Shown here: positions 1 through 11,089 of the stretch, piece by piece
Numbering within the stretch: position 1 is the stretch's first letter
Layout of the letters: the number at the start of each line of letters is the position of its first letter
NCBI GenBank assembly: GCA_016490735.1
Contig: JAEMWC010000012.1
Span: forward strand, 575,001-639,000
Direction of reading: 5' to 3'
Origin: Pachyseris speciosa
Lineage: Eukaryota; Cnidaria; Anthozoa; Scleractinia; Pachyseridae
DNA length: 64,000 nucleotides
Translations under genes and position numbers: made by a program
Notes under the pieces: model-generated
The model's input: the letters and a program-made list of their open reading frames with translations, nothing else
The model's database searches: none
What the model was told of the DNA's origin: nothing

Positions 1-520
1 GAAGTGTCGGCGTGAAGGAGGTTTATGTTGAAGTCGCCCAAACCTCTGGGGTAATTGTTTTGTTTTTCTCTCAGTTTTCAATTTTATCATACGAAGGTAA
101 ACATTGGCATTGGAAAGAAAGACAAGGCATTTTATTTGTCTTTTGTCATGTACGGCGACTTGGACAATACAAGGAGTGGGAGACCTATGCCAGTACACCA
201 CTAACATCAAAACGTTCAAGGAAATACGGGAAGTGTACCAATAATTAAAAAATTACTTACAAAGGACGGAGGAGTTATTATTTTCTCTCAGAACAGGTTA
301 TAATTTAATTAGTTCAGTTTGGGAGTGAGGTTTGTGGGCATAAAATCAACCCAAACGCAAATATTAGCATCGCCTCAAATACCTGCATCAGTCTCTTTTG
401 ACGACGTTAACCACTGAAAGTATATTTCGACTTCTAAAGTTTTCCACGGCTTGTTAGATTTTAACTTGTTAGATTTTAAAATCGGCTTTCAAAAGACAGC
501 TACAGACATACACAGAGATA
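1..520. other. 5' flank of the first GPCR copy, no gene seen
   Basis: AT-rich sequence with only short open frames. I see no recognisable protein domain, RNA gene or repeat structure before the GPCR start codon at 521. Confidence 0.4.
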
Positions 521-1591
521 ATGCTTTCCCGAAATACTAGCGATGAATCATTCAACCGTTCAGTATCATGTGACACTGACCACGGCATTTCCTACCCCGT
601 TAAAATCGGTCAAGTTGTTAGCTACTCGATTGTTTTATTTTTCAGCTTGACTGGAAACGTTTTCTTGATCCTTGTTGTGTCTAAGCGCCAAGAACTCAAG
701 AAAAACAGCGACTTCTTTATCGTAAACATGGCGGCTTCAGACTTCGTTTTTTCAGTAATGACCATTCCTGTTCATTTAGCACAAGGAATGAAGACTGAAT
801 TCCCGGACGTTCCCATCGGTGGCACGGCATGATCAATTCTCTGCAAACTGCGACATTTTCTGCAAGACGTTTCTTTTAGCGTTTCCATACAAAGCCTTGT
901 TTGGATCGCTGTAGATCGGTTTGTGGCCGTGGTCTTCCCAATGAAAGCTCATCTCATCTCGTCTAAATCTCGACTGTTATCACTCCCACTTGGCTTGTGG
1001 CGATGGCATTAACTTCATTTGAGTTGTACGTTTTTGAGGCTTTCGATGACAAGGGGAGACTCATCTGCCAGGTAGATTCTGCCAAAATGAATAATTATTT
1101 TTTATTGGCTTTTATAAAGGTCTGTGTAGCTCTGTTTTATATTGCACCCTTACCTGTGATGACAATTTTATACAGCTTCATCACAGCAACACCGAGAAGG
1201 CAAGACAAGCTTCTTCAAGGTAGTTTGCAAGTGTCTCAGAGAGATCAGAGAAAACGGAGAGCGGTTAAGATGGCGTTCTGCATTATGGCTGCATTTTATA
1301 TCTGTTATCTGTCACTGCTGCATGGTATTGTATGTCCTTTGGCATTATCACATAACAGCCTCGTGTTCAGTTTTCAAGGTACTGGGACTGATCGTGCTTT
1401 TTACGGTTTACCTGTCCTCACTAACGAACCCCATCATTTGTTTTGCATTTGTTCAAAGTTATCGCAACGGCTTGAAAGAACTGCTAAGCTCGTGCTGCAG
1501 CAAACGGGGAACGCCGAGCAACATAGAAACAAACGAACAGGGAGGGATTGTACTTCGAAAGTTGAGAAATATTCCAGGAGGCAAATTATAA
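521..1591 (+). pseudogene. class A (rhodopsin-like) GPCR pseudogene, copy A
   Basis: A single-exon seven-transmembrane receptor of the plasma membrane, no longer translatable. From the start at 521 it shows an N-terminus with possible N-glycosylation sites, then TM1 with the GN motif (SLTGNVF) and TM2 (NMAASDFVF). The DRY-box equivalent after TM3 reads DRFVAVVFPM. A basic loop precedes TM6, and the NPxxY equivalent of TM7 is NPIICF. Breaks: an in-frame TGA at 830-832, one frame change near 975-995 and a second near 1320. Copy B at 7.0 kb lacks the first stop, so the TGA looks secondary. Ligand unknown; the family resembles lineage-expanded cnidarian orphan receptors (inference). The 3' end abuts a LINE fragment within a few bases. 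Confidence 0.8.
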
Positions 1592-2515
1592 AAAGGTCAG
1601 GAAGGAAATAACAGCCGATGTGAGACGCGCGAAAGCCAGATTCTTCCACGAAAACATTAATGCTGCGAAGTCCACTGCTGAGTACTGGAAAGTACTTTCT
1701 GAGGCAACGAATCCAAAGAGAAGACCCCAGATTGGCCCAGTAAGACGGGACGATAACACCTTAGCCGTCCTAGACTTATATTTTAAAGTGATCCTCCCTT
1801 CTGTGACTTACGGAATCACCACCTGGGGAAATTGAAATAACTTCGACCACATAAAATCCCTGCAAACTGGAAGGCTGATCTATATTTTGCCATGGGATAC
1901 GCCATCGAAAACAGTCATGGAAGTTACCAAATGGGACTCGATTTATGATATGTACAAAATAAATCTTGTTAAATTATTCACAATATAGTTAGCGACAACA
2001 CGTCCCCTTTGATTTAGGATTTAGCTATATGGAGAAAAGTCAATACAACCTAAGAGGGTATAAAAAGGCTACCGTTCCACGCTTTCAACACATGTCGAGA
2101 AAAACTCTATGCGCTTTAGAGGCGCCGTACTGTGGAACTTTGTTTCCGATTATTTAAATGACTCTGACAATTTTAAACAATTTATCAGAAAAGTGAAACT
2201 GGATCCATCATTTAGGGAATTCAGCTTTAACAGTTTATCCGTTCAGTCGGTGCCCAAGAAGATTGTGCGATTTTATATTTTAAATTTCTGAATCTTTATG
2301 TAAATCCCTATTTAAATTCCTGAATCTCTATGTCCTTCCTAAATTTTTATGTCATGTACGTTTTTCAGTGTTTATTCCCAAATCATTTTATATTTTCAAA
2401 TCTAGGTAAGTCTGTAATTTTCATAGATAATACATGACCCCTCAAGCATGTATTTTGCTTTAACCACTGATCGTGTTTAAATAAAGGATTTTACTTTACT
2501 TACTTACTAAGGAGG
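1586..2515 (+). mobile_element. internally deleted non-LTR retrotransposon, 3' end
   Basis: The frame from about 1586 encodes a linker typical of LINE ORF2 just before the RT (RRAKARFFHENINAAKS, then EYWKVL). It jumps at about 1770 straight to the region after the RT (VILPSVTYGITTWGN), so the RT core is deleted. The terminal motif RFRGAVLWN follows at about 2112, then an AT-rich 3'UTR ending at about 2505 in TTAC repeats. Orientation is plus, the same as the adjacent GPCR pseudogene. Stops and frame changes make it inactive. It is probably CR1/L2-related, but the clade is not certain. Confidence 0.75.
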
Positions 2516-3249
2516 GAAAGACAATGTTGCATTAAGCGAGGACTGAAGTGATTTGGTTCTTGCAACTTCTCTTGCAGTTTTGTTGGCTAACAAAGTGATG
2601 GTCTTTTTATAGTTGAGTTCGGGGTCCTTTGACTTTGAAAAGGCAGTATGTACACCGCAGTTTGTTCCTTTTTCTAAAATTTAGTTATGTTTATCTCACT
2701 TGAAAGAGTTCAGCCATGAAATTTGATCCTAAGCAGTTAATACTGCCAAATTCTAATGGAACGTTGGCGGCCGTATCAACGGGAATACACTATACAGTAT
2801 TCATTAATATGGGGCTGCCCTCTTATATATTGAGTCAGTTAATTGACATGCATTGAATACCCAGGTCACCACAGCACAATGACCCTGTGGTGAGGGAAGT
2901 TGGAAGGGGCTTGCTACAGCGTCATGACCGTGCTGTCTTACACGAAGTTGCCTGTGTCCTGTCAGGGTCTTTCGGACGACGGGTAATTAAAACAGAAAGT
3001 CAGACTGCCAAGTATAGTTTCCTGTCAAACAGTCAGTTTATTTTTTTGTGCTTTAGTTCTTGCAGTCACACATGTCATTGTGACACTGGGTTTGTTAACT
3101 CGCGCAGTAAACTCAAATTTACTGACCAAATAAAGCTTGTGCCACCAAACTCTCGGCTCCGCATGCCTTAATTCTTTTTAGACGAGAATTCCTCACATCA
3201 GAGCAAATGCAAAACGTTTCTTCCAAAATAAAATATCTCAAACACCGCC
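2516..3249. other. intergenic, no identifiable gene
   Basis: The longest open frame is 2887-3171 on the plus strand (94 codons). It has no recognisable domain and ends in low-complexity hydrophobic sequence, so I do not call it a gene. The downstream boundary is the stop codon of the minus-strand spliced gene at 3250. Confidence 0.4.
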
Positions 3250-4025
3250 TTAGAAGTTCAATTGTTCGTTTTCGTCTGCTTTCCGCCCTTCCCTAGTCCC
3301 CTCGAGTTCGTCTTTATCCCATAATTTCTTCCACCAAGGAAGTTTGAGTCTGCGCATTTCTTCATTGTGGCACTGCTGTGCTCTGGCAATCACAGGCGCC
3401 AATCTTGACGTGAAAGCGTCGAGAATGTCGGGAGTAACTTCATGAAGCTTTGGAGCAGCTGCAAAACATTGGAAAAGAACGCTGAAAACTATGAATACGC
3501 ATAGGGAGAAATTTTCAGAAAATGGGTCGGAGATAAGTTAATTTTCTTCTGCGTCGAGTGCTGATTGGCCATTGTTTACTATGGCTGTTATTGGTGAGTT
3601 TTTTTTTCTTCAATACCCTTTTGACAATGATCGCACAAAACACAATCACAAATTAGGGCTCAGAAAATAAGAGGAATGGACCCTTAAACTTAGAAACCCC
3701 ACACCAAGTTCTCCGTTCTTGCCCCAATACAATCATTTCACTGAACGCCCTCGTTGCGAGTGTTTAAAACATTAATACACCTTATTCCAAAATGGCCGCC
3801 AATTTATTATTCTTTTGTTTTCATGTTAATTAGCCCTCTTTGCCTCATTTTCACTTCCAAATTCTTTTGTATTTTGTACATGTTGACGAGGCAAAGAGGG
3901 CGAATTAACATGCAAAACAAAGAATAATAAATTGGCCGCCATTTTGGAATAAGGTGTATAGAATTCATCTTAATTCCCATAATACCTTTGATTACACAAG
4001 GAGTAATTTGATATTGATTAAGGGT

Positions 4026-4061
<36 letters not shown>

Positions 4062-5429
4062 GTCTTTATTCAACAACAAAGAGCAACATGCAGACGTGCT
4101 CAATTTACAGTATAAACAAAGAAATCAAACTAAAATATTAAAGACACCTATTGATAAAAACTGACTTGTGTACACTGCTGTGTAACGTACGAAAGAACTG
4201 TCAGAGTTTTGCATTTATTAAACACTCACCAAGTAACTGATCTGTGTCCACATTCAGTCTGGCCAGCAGTGCATCTCTCCTTTGCTCAGTCCTTCTGATC
4301 TTCATGTTAGACATCATGTGATTTGCAAGCAGTGAAAAGGCCTGCATTAGAAACGAAGGACAAAAACGGTGAAATTATGTTGTTGTTGTTGTTGTTGTTG
4401 TTGTTTTTTAAGCTTTTCAAAGACTTTACTTCACCGGGAGCCTGACAAAGATCAGATCTGAGAGGAAAAATGAACTAGGAAGGGGTAATTAAAGCGAAGA
4501 AAAATTTGGAGGCTAGACTGAAATTAGGTAAAGACATTATCTTCTAATGTGGTTTATATTCTTCTTCAGCAAGTCTACATAGTAAATGAAGGGTTTTGTC
4601 GCCGCCTTAGTTATCACATTGTACCTTGTCATGCAGTTCTTGGAGCTCTTGCTGGGTTCTGTGTTTCGCCTAAGAACAGGAGCAGTAAGTGAGGTTAAAT
4701 AATGGGAGTATTTTTGACCAGCGTGAGGCGGTGCTCTTTCTTAGAGTGCTGTAAAAAGTAACGACGATAAAATAAAAGCTGCTGAGCAGTGCAGTGACCG
4801 AGTGGTGCTGTTTATTATGCTGTAGATGGTTCTTACTTTTGAGTCTGTGGATGACATCCTAAAGTAAAAATGAAAGCTGCTGAATAGTATTGTCCTCGTC
4901 CTTTTACTATAAGTGTGACTTCCCGATCTGAACAATCATATGAGACAAGTAACTTCATAAATTTATGCAATCCTTACCATCATCGATACTGGTGGTTAAC
5001 TCAATTACAAACAAGATTCTCTCATGCTTCGAGTACTGTTCCACTACCAATAACACTAATGGTGGTTTCATGATCTCGATATAACTCTGCTATCCTTTCA
5101 CGCATATCTCAAATGCTATCCACTTACTCTGAACCTTCGCCGGCTACCGCACCATTCTAACGTAACCCTGTATTTTCTCTGACACTGACTCACAAATTCT
5201 ATCCTATTCGATCCATATGGCGCCGTAATTAACGGTTTATTTTTTTCATTGTTGACTTGAATGAGTTTACCGAATCACTGAAACAACAAATATACATGCA
5301 ACTTACCGAATACTTCTGCCGGTGATCGGCAATCAAGTTCTGAAGTTCGACTCTTCTTGAATCAGTCAATCCGGGTACCACAGGGTACGGAGTTTTACGA
5401 TCTGCCAAGCGCTGCTGATACCGGCGGAA
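3250..5429 (-). CDS. spliced host gene, four 3' exons, product unidentified
   Basis: Four exons on the minus strand join in phase: 5429-5307 (41 codons), 4669-4625 (15), 4341-4230 (37 plus one base) and 3458-3250 (ending TAA). Each visible donor is GT and each acceptor AG, and the four give about 162 residues in one frame. The product is helix-rich and charged. Exon 1 carries VELQNLIADHRQKYS, exon 2 QQELQELHDK, exon 3 RTEQRRDALLARLNVD and exon 4 PWWKKLWDKDELEG, so it is probably coiled-coil. I do not recognise the family. Further 5' exons must lie upstream, because exon 1 has no start and follows an acceptor; I could not find them. The intron between the last two exons holds a MITE (3776-3958) and a LINE tail with an AAT run. 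Exon phasing and the lack of internal stops are the support. Confidence 0.7.
3776..3958. mobile_element. MITE with about 70-bp inverted arms
   Basis: The left arm begins TACACCTTATTCCAAAATGG and the right arm is its near-perfect reverse complement ending at 3958. Arms of roughly 70 bases enclose a short spacer. No coding capacity. It lies in the last intron of the spliced gene. Confidence 0.8.
4028..4200 (-). mobile_element. LINE 3' end with (AAT)n tail
   Basis: A run of AAT repeats (4028-4060) is followed by sequence whose reverse complement reads GTTGAATAAAGACC before the run. That is the typical 3'UTR end of a non-LTR element in minus orientation. Only the untranslated tail is present. 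Confidence 0.5.
4378..4404. repeat. (TTG)n microsatellite
   Basis: Perfect TTG trinucleotide run, intronic in the minus-strand spliced gene. Confidence 0.9.
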
Positions 5430-7025
5430 CTAACATAACACAACAAACAAACAAACAATATTACCAAGCTGTCTGCTTTGGCTACGTGTTTAATTTGGTG
5501 AGCTCTGTTTCTTGTTATAAACACACAACGGGCGTGCTTTTAACTGTCCAACAACGAAATGAATTTTAAATAAAAATAATATAATATTTTAATACTACAC
5601 GTAGGAGTACAGTAGGGGTTTTCAGTCATGCCTCCTTTCTTTGTTTATTTATAAAGTTATTCTAATTAATTAATTAATTCCATTTCATTAATTCATTCAT
5701 AAACTTGTCATTTTTAAATCCTTGTTCATGCACGGCCTCATGTAATTACATACGTAAAACAACAGTATGACTACAAGAATACCGAAACGTAGAGCTATTT
5801 TGCTAGCACAAAATTACACGGCCGATGTCCATCATCTATTTTGCTTCAAATTCACACCCGAACCCAATTGCTATTCATTCATTTGTCGGGCGAAAGAAGA
5901 TTGGGTTCGAGATGTGAATTGACATGTGCCGACATGTGATTTGACACCAATCTCGTCCCCAGAACCCACCGCTTGTCGCGCGAAGGGCTCGCCGGCTAAG
6001 AGATGCGGAGAGCGCTAGAAACGAGAACGATGTGCTACAGTAAAGGTTTGCAACCAATCTTCTTCCACGCCAACTGAGTGCGAGGCTACTCCAAATTATT
6101 CAGACAGAATGTCCACTACCGTATCATGACAGGTGTTTTCTTTCAGACTGTCTCCAAGCTCTTTTAATTAAGCACACATCGACTTATTTTATTTTTAGTC
6201 TTTCTGTGATGTAAGTTTATGTACCGAAATAGTCCCTTTAGATAACCTATACTCCAAAACGAAGTTTAAGTCTTCTCTTGCGTTTAAAGCATACGACATG
6301 GAAAGGAAAACGTAAGCCATATCATTTGACGGTCGACAAATTTAAACAACGAACCTCTGAGACAATCAACTCTAGATAAATACATTGGATTTTTAATGAG
6401 GTTAAAGAAAATAACTGCAAATATTAATTTAATGGAAGGGGCTGATGAGTAATTAATTTTTTTGCTGTTAGTTTTACAGTTTTTGGATCTGACAGAAACA
6501 CCGTCATCGCCGCCCAATACCTTTGAAACGGTTCGAAGTCTTCTAGAAACTACGAGTTGGTTTGTTTCGTTTGAAAATAAATCGTAAAGAAAACAATTTT
6601 GGGTCCCTATGGGTCATTGTTTAAGAAACCTTTCAATGGAGCTGTCGGCTGCTGATATACTGAGTCGACGCGAAAGATACTCGAGCAGAAATCAAACTAC
6701 CGATAAATTTACGCGCTGTATTGAAGCCGAAGTAAGGGAGGGACGAACACTTTGTCGCTGAGACGTGAAAACATTTTACCACAAACAGTTTACTTAGACA
6801 AAAGGCTCTGCAAATACAATATAAAATGATATGACGGTGTTGAAAAAGCTGACGTAATAGTTAACGCTTCAATTATTGATAATTTGAAGTTGAAAATAAC
6901 ATAAATCTGGCCCTTGCTCGAAAGGAACCACACTTTCGCCATTTGCACGGCCGCATAGGATTGTCAGTTGACCTTCATTTCAAGTTTTGCATAAAAATGT
7001 GAAAAACACTGTAAATCACCAAAAC
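5430..7025. other. intergenic between the spliced gene and GPCR copy B
   Basis: No confident gene. 5875-6057 is an open minus-strand frame without a recognisable domain. The stretch around 5890-6030 has the look of an interspersed repeat. The rest is AT-rich. The missing 5' exons of the spliced gene could be here, but I see no in-phase candidate. Confidence 0.35.
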
Positions 7026-8105
7026 ATGACGCTGACTACAAACTTAAGCTACGAATCATTGAATCTCTCATTCTGTGACTATTTCGACTTTTCTTACCCA
7101 CTCAAAGTCGGTCAAGTTGTTGTCTATTCGATCGCTTTGCTTTTGAGTTTGGTTGGAAACGCTTTCATAATCCTTGTTGTGTCCAAGCGCCAAGAACCCC
7201 AGAAAACCACAAATTTCTTCATTGTTAACATGGCGGCTTCTGACTTGTTCTTCTCGTTCTCTTGCTATTCCCGTTCATTTACAAGGAGTCGTGGCCGGTT
7301 CTTGGCACTTTGACATCGGTGGTACGGCAGGATTAGTCTTGTGTAAGCTTCAAAGGTTTGTGGAGATGGTCCCATTTGTCGTCTCTGTACAAAGCCTTGT
7401 CTGGATCGCAGCTGATCGGTTTGTGGCCGTGGTCTTCCCTATGAAAGCTCAGCTCATCTCGTCTACGTCTCGTCGTGTCGCCATCGCTTCAACCTGGCTT
7501 ATGGCGATGGCAGTGAATTCGTATGACTTGTATGTCGATGAGGCGTTCGATGACAACGGGAAAGTTATCTGCTTGACAAATTATGCCATAACAGACAATG
7601 CATATGCCATTTATGCAAGGGTGTACAGCGCTGTGTTTCAGATTGCACCGTTGCTTGCGATGACAATTCTATACAGTATAATTGCAGCGACGTTAAGACG
7701 ACAAGACAAAGTTCTTCAGTGTGCTTCACAAGTGCGTCGGAAAGATCAGACAAAACAGCGAGCAATCAAGATGGCGTTCAGTAGTATGGTTGCATTTTAT
7801 ATCTGTTACCTTCCACCGTTGGTAGCTGCTGTTATTACGCAATATCACCTGGGAGCCCCGTGATCAGTCCGCAAGGTACTGTGGCTTGTCGGCATTTCTA
7901 CGGTTTACTTATCCTCACTAACAACCCGATCATTTGTTTTGGATTTGTGCGGAGTTATCGCAACGGCTTGAAAGAAGTGATGGACTCATGCTGCCATAGA
8001 AAACGAGGAAGGGCACAAGGAAATGACGATCAGGGGGCAATCACTCTTGGAAAGCTAAGAAGCGATCAGGTGATGGAAGAAAATCTTGCATTTAGCGAGG
8101 ACTAG
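7026..8105 (+). pseudogene. class A GPCR pseudogene, copy B
   Basis: The best preserved of the four GPCR copies, about 360 codons. I prefer the ATG at 7026 over 6987, because two NxS sites and the conserved FSYPLKVGQVV lead into TM1 follow directly. TM1 reads SLVGNAFIILVV and TM2 NMAASDLFFS. The DRY equivalent is AADRFVAVVFPM, TM6 is AFYICYLPPL and the TM7 motif NNPIICFGF. Breaks: a one-base shift near 7258, a TGA at 7861-7863 in the loop before TM7 and a frame change near 7917. The C-terminal tail ends at a TAG at 8103. Three lesions make a functional receptor unlikely, although RNA editing or assembly error cannot be excluded from sequence alone. Confidence 0.8.
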
Positions 8106-8380
8106 AAATCACTATCAAAACCAAAACAAGGTTCCCATTTGGCGTCATAAAGCTCAGACCCTTTCACAGACTAACATTATGCTTTAGCCTCTTGACATTT
8201 TCCGACTAACCTCTGCTGTGGAGCTGAAGAGCGTCAATATGCGCCTCTATTGTCATTAGGGGCCTTTAAGCATTTTGGGACTTATATGTGGCGCTCATTT
8301 GGAGAGAAGAGACTATTTATATTTGCATCTTCACCCACACAAAAATTTGACCGAAGTCGGCAATCTCTTTGGCTAAAGGC

Positions 8381-8550
8381 TGGTTTCCATATGATCCGCG
8401 CAAACGATCGCGGATCGCGGATCGCAAAAAGTTCTGCGATCGTCTGCGATCCTACGATTGTGATCGCAGACGATCGCAGAAGATAGAACCATGTTCTATC
8501 TTCTGCGATTGTCTGCGATCAATTGCGATCCTGTGATCATATGGAAACCA
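8381..8550. mobile_element. 170-bp palindromic element rich in TGCGATC
   Basis: Perfect 16-bp terminal inverted repeats, TGGTTTCCATATGATC at 8381-8396 and its complement at 8535-8550. Between them are about a dozen GATC sites, mostly in the context TGCGATCGTC, arranged as a nested imperfect palindrome. No coding capacity; a MITE-like foldback element. Confidence 0.8.
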
Positions 8551-8618
8551 AAGTTTTGCGATCTGCGATCGAAGCCTATCCCATAATATTAAAAAAAGAA
8601 AGAAAGAAAGAGATTTAA

Positions 8619-8978
8619 ATTAACTCATTCACGACGGGCTCTACAATTTTGGGTCACTGAAGACCGGTGCTTTGAAAACCTACAGCTTTTCCAAATCCCG
8701 GACTATGTTTGAAATGAGCGATTATTATTGCCAAATACTGAGTTTCTGAGACTTTCCTTGAATATGACTGTTTATTCTGTTGGAAAACCAAAAAAACGCT
8801 CTAGAACAGCACCAAATATAAGCAACTTTGTTTTGAGGTTTTGAAGACAAAAAACCCTCTTCAAGCTAAAAGTCCACATTGGCAGTAAACTTCCGACTCA
8901 ACTTCTTGCAATCTGTTCCAATTTGCCTGCTCACTTCCTAAACCCGACCTGGGTAACGCTATTTGATTTCAAATGCTC
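8619..8978. mobile_element. truncated copy of a TTAA-type inverted-repeat element
   Basis: It begins TTAACTCATTCACGAC, close to the terminal repeat of the complete copy at 48119-49150. It then runs antiparallel to that copy's right half (shared CAAAGTTGC-type and AATACTGAGTTTC-type words). It ends where the LINE RT fragment begins. Non-coding. Confidence 0.6.
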
Positions 8979-9712
8979 TCACTGGTCTGTTGGAGAGGAA
9001 GCTTCTAACCCAGTCCAGAGCCACGCCACGTATACCATAATGTTCGAGTTTGTCAAGCAGAATATCATGATTGACGGTATCAAAGGAAAAAAAAAATCAA
9101 GGAAAACGCCAACGGCATGTTCATTGCAATCAAGAGCAAGGGAAATTTTTCCATACAGGTCAATCAATGCTAACGAAGTTGAATGTTTTTTTCTGAAGCC
9201 AAATTGATTATCACATAGAATTTCTAGTTTACTTAAATAATTATAGAGACGGTTATAAACAACCTTTTCAAGTATGGAGAATCGAGACCGGTCTATAGTT
9301 CGTAAAGACTGATCGATCACCGGCTTTAAAGAGTGGTACCACGCGAACAATTTTCATTTGGTCGGGAACAATGCCATGGGTGATAGATAAATTGATTATA
9401 TGAGCTAAAGGTTCGGCTATAATTTGAATAGACTGTTTAATGATGGAAATGGGAATTCTATCATGGCCAGCGGCCTTTTCTGATCGAAAAGCATTAGAAA
9501 TTTCCGATAGCTCGTTTGGAGTCACTCGATCAAAAAACACCGATTGACAAAAGTGAGCAGAGAGAAAACTGCGGTGAGAGACAGACGAGTGAACTTCTTT
9601 GGCTAGATTAGGTCCGATACTAGAAAAATAACTACAGAATCTATTAGCGATGTCTACTGGATCCGTAATTTCTTGGTTGCCAACTTTAAATATGGGAACT
9701 CTGGGAATAAAA
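8979..9712 (-). pseudogene. LINE reverse transcriptase fragment (Jockey/CR1-like)
   Basis: Two overlapping minus-strand frames cover the RT fingers and palm start. In order: a FFDRVTPNEL segment with SEKAAGHDRIP (the conserved KAxGxDxIP), VVPLFKAGDRSVFTNYRPVS (motif 2), and NQFGFRKKHSTSLAL. The FLDF(S)KAFD block is broken by frameshift, and the YADD catalytic block is missing. Upstream sequence to 9712 still encodes the region before the RT. The RT would have copied its own RNA at the target site; this copy is dead. Confidence 0.85.
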
Positions 9713-9734
9713 AAAAATATTTAGGAACTCTGGG

Positions 9735-10160
9735 AGGTCAGACTTATATCATTAAGCATGATGGCATAAAGTACAGTCCCCAGAAAGTGCCCTGGGGCAC
9801 ACTTTGACTGACAGGCAGGAATCGAGTAATGACATCATCTACACATACCCTTTGTTAAAAAGTCCATAACCCAATTTATAATAAAGTGGTTAATATCAGG
9901 CACTTCCTTGTGCTAATCAGTTATTATTAGAACTATGGAAAACTGAGTCGAAGGCTTTTGAGATGTCAAAAGACATCACTCTAAAAAAGTTACCAGGGCC
10001 ATCAAGCCATATCCTCCGGCAGAGCTGCTTATATAAAAGGACAGTTTCGGCCCCACAATCTTTTAGCATGAATAGGTTTCCTCAATTTGAAATCCCCAAC
10101 TAATCTCTCAAAAAGTCTCATGATGATATCAGTGACGGATATCGGTCTAAGCTGGTCCAA
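9735..10160 (-). pseudogene. highly degraded LINE RT relic
   Basis: On the minus strand, fragments of the RT motif VPQGT appear near 9800. They are followed in another frame by LGTVLYAIMLND, and upstream by MRLFERLVGDF-like sequence near 10120. Many stops and shifts. Probably an older element than its neighbour at 8979-9712. Confidence 0.5.
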
Positions 10161-10515
10161 ATGCAAAGCACATTTGCAGTCTTCCAGACCTTAGGTACTT
10201 GCTGTGTGACCAAGGAAACATCCCAAATGTGTGTTATCGCAGGAGCGAGTCAAAACGATATGGGCCAGTTGCAGTCCTTTTCACATCCGATAGTCCTTTG
10301 CAGACACATATTTCATGGATCACAGAAACTTTATGATGACGTTGATGCCCCATAATCTTCCGGGAAGGGAGGTCCCCTTTCGGTGGACTTTTTTTCGCTT
10401 TAGGATACTTCACAAATTAATGTGATCAAGTAAGCTGAAGCCACTCAAAAGGCACTAAGGCCACAAGGTAGCGGGCATTACCCCTTAAATCTACCAAAGC
10501 AAAAATTGAGTCCAA

Positions 10516-10580
10516 GCATTAGCAGCCATGGACAGCTGTTTCGGCCTTGTTAGGCCTCATCAGCATGGCATAGCTAATGC
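10516..10580 (-). ncRNA. type I hammerhead ribozyme, unit 1
   Basis: Read on the minus strand: stem I 5' strand GCATTAGC, internal loop, CCATG; core CTGATGA; stem II GGCC-TAACAA-GGCC; GAAA; a very short stem III (AC/GT around AGCT); cleavage triplet GTC; then CATGG, CT and GCTAATGC, which close stem I. Stem I pairs perfectly in two blocks of 5 and 8 bp. Cleavage is predicted after the C of GTC. Confidence 0.9.
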
Positions 10581-10769
10581 TCAGGCTGAAGTACCCACAT
10601 ATCAATAAAAAAAGCAATGAAAACGTAAAGCTTGTGGGATGTGGCTGGAGTGACAAGGATACTTCACAAATTAATGTGATCAAGTAAGCTGAAGCCACTC
10701 AAAAGGCACTAAGGCCACAAGGTAGCGGGCATCACCCCTTAAATCTACCAAAGCAAAGATTGAGCCCAA

Positions 10770-10834
10770 GCATTAGCAGCCATGAACAGCTGTTTCGGCC
10801 TTGTTAGGCCTCATCAGCATGGCATAGCTAATGC
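10770..10834 (-). ncRNA. type I hammerhead ribozyme, unit 2
   Basis: Same fold as unit 1, 254 bases downstream. The only core-relevant change is the cleavage triplet, GTT instead of GTC. NUH rules still allow it but cleavage is usually slower. Stem I and stem II remain fully paired. Confidence 0.9.
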
Positions 10835-11024
10835 TCAGGCTCAAGTACCCACATATCAATAAAACAAGCAATGAAAACGTAAAGCTTGTGGGATGTGGCT
10901 GGAATGACAAGGATACTTCACAAATTAATGTGATCAAGTAAGCTAAAGCCACTCAAAAGGCACTAAGGCTACAAGGTAAGGTTTTCATTGCTTGTTTTAT
11001 TGATATGTGGGTACTTGAGCCTGA

Positions 11025-11089
11025 GCATTAGCTATGCCATGCTGATGAGGCCTAACAAGGCCGAAACAGCTGTCCATGGCTGCTACTGC
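11025..11089 (+). ncRNA. type I hammerhead ribozyme, inverted unit
   Basis: Plus-strand copy with the core CTGATGA, stem II GGCC/GGCC, GAAAC and GTC intact. The outer block of stem I has one mismatch (GCTACTGC against GCATTAGC). Its orientation is opposite to the two direct units, so a read-through transcript of either strand could fold back on itself. Confidence 0.88.

Noticed and set aside
10403..10976. CRISPR-like direct repeats
   Set aside because: Repeats are 254 bp without unique spacers and carry hammerhead ribozymes; a eukaryotic retrozyme fits.
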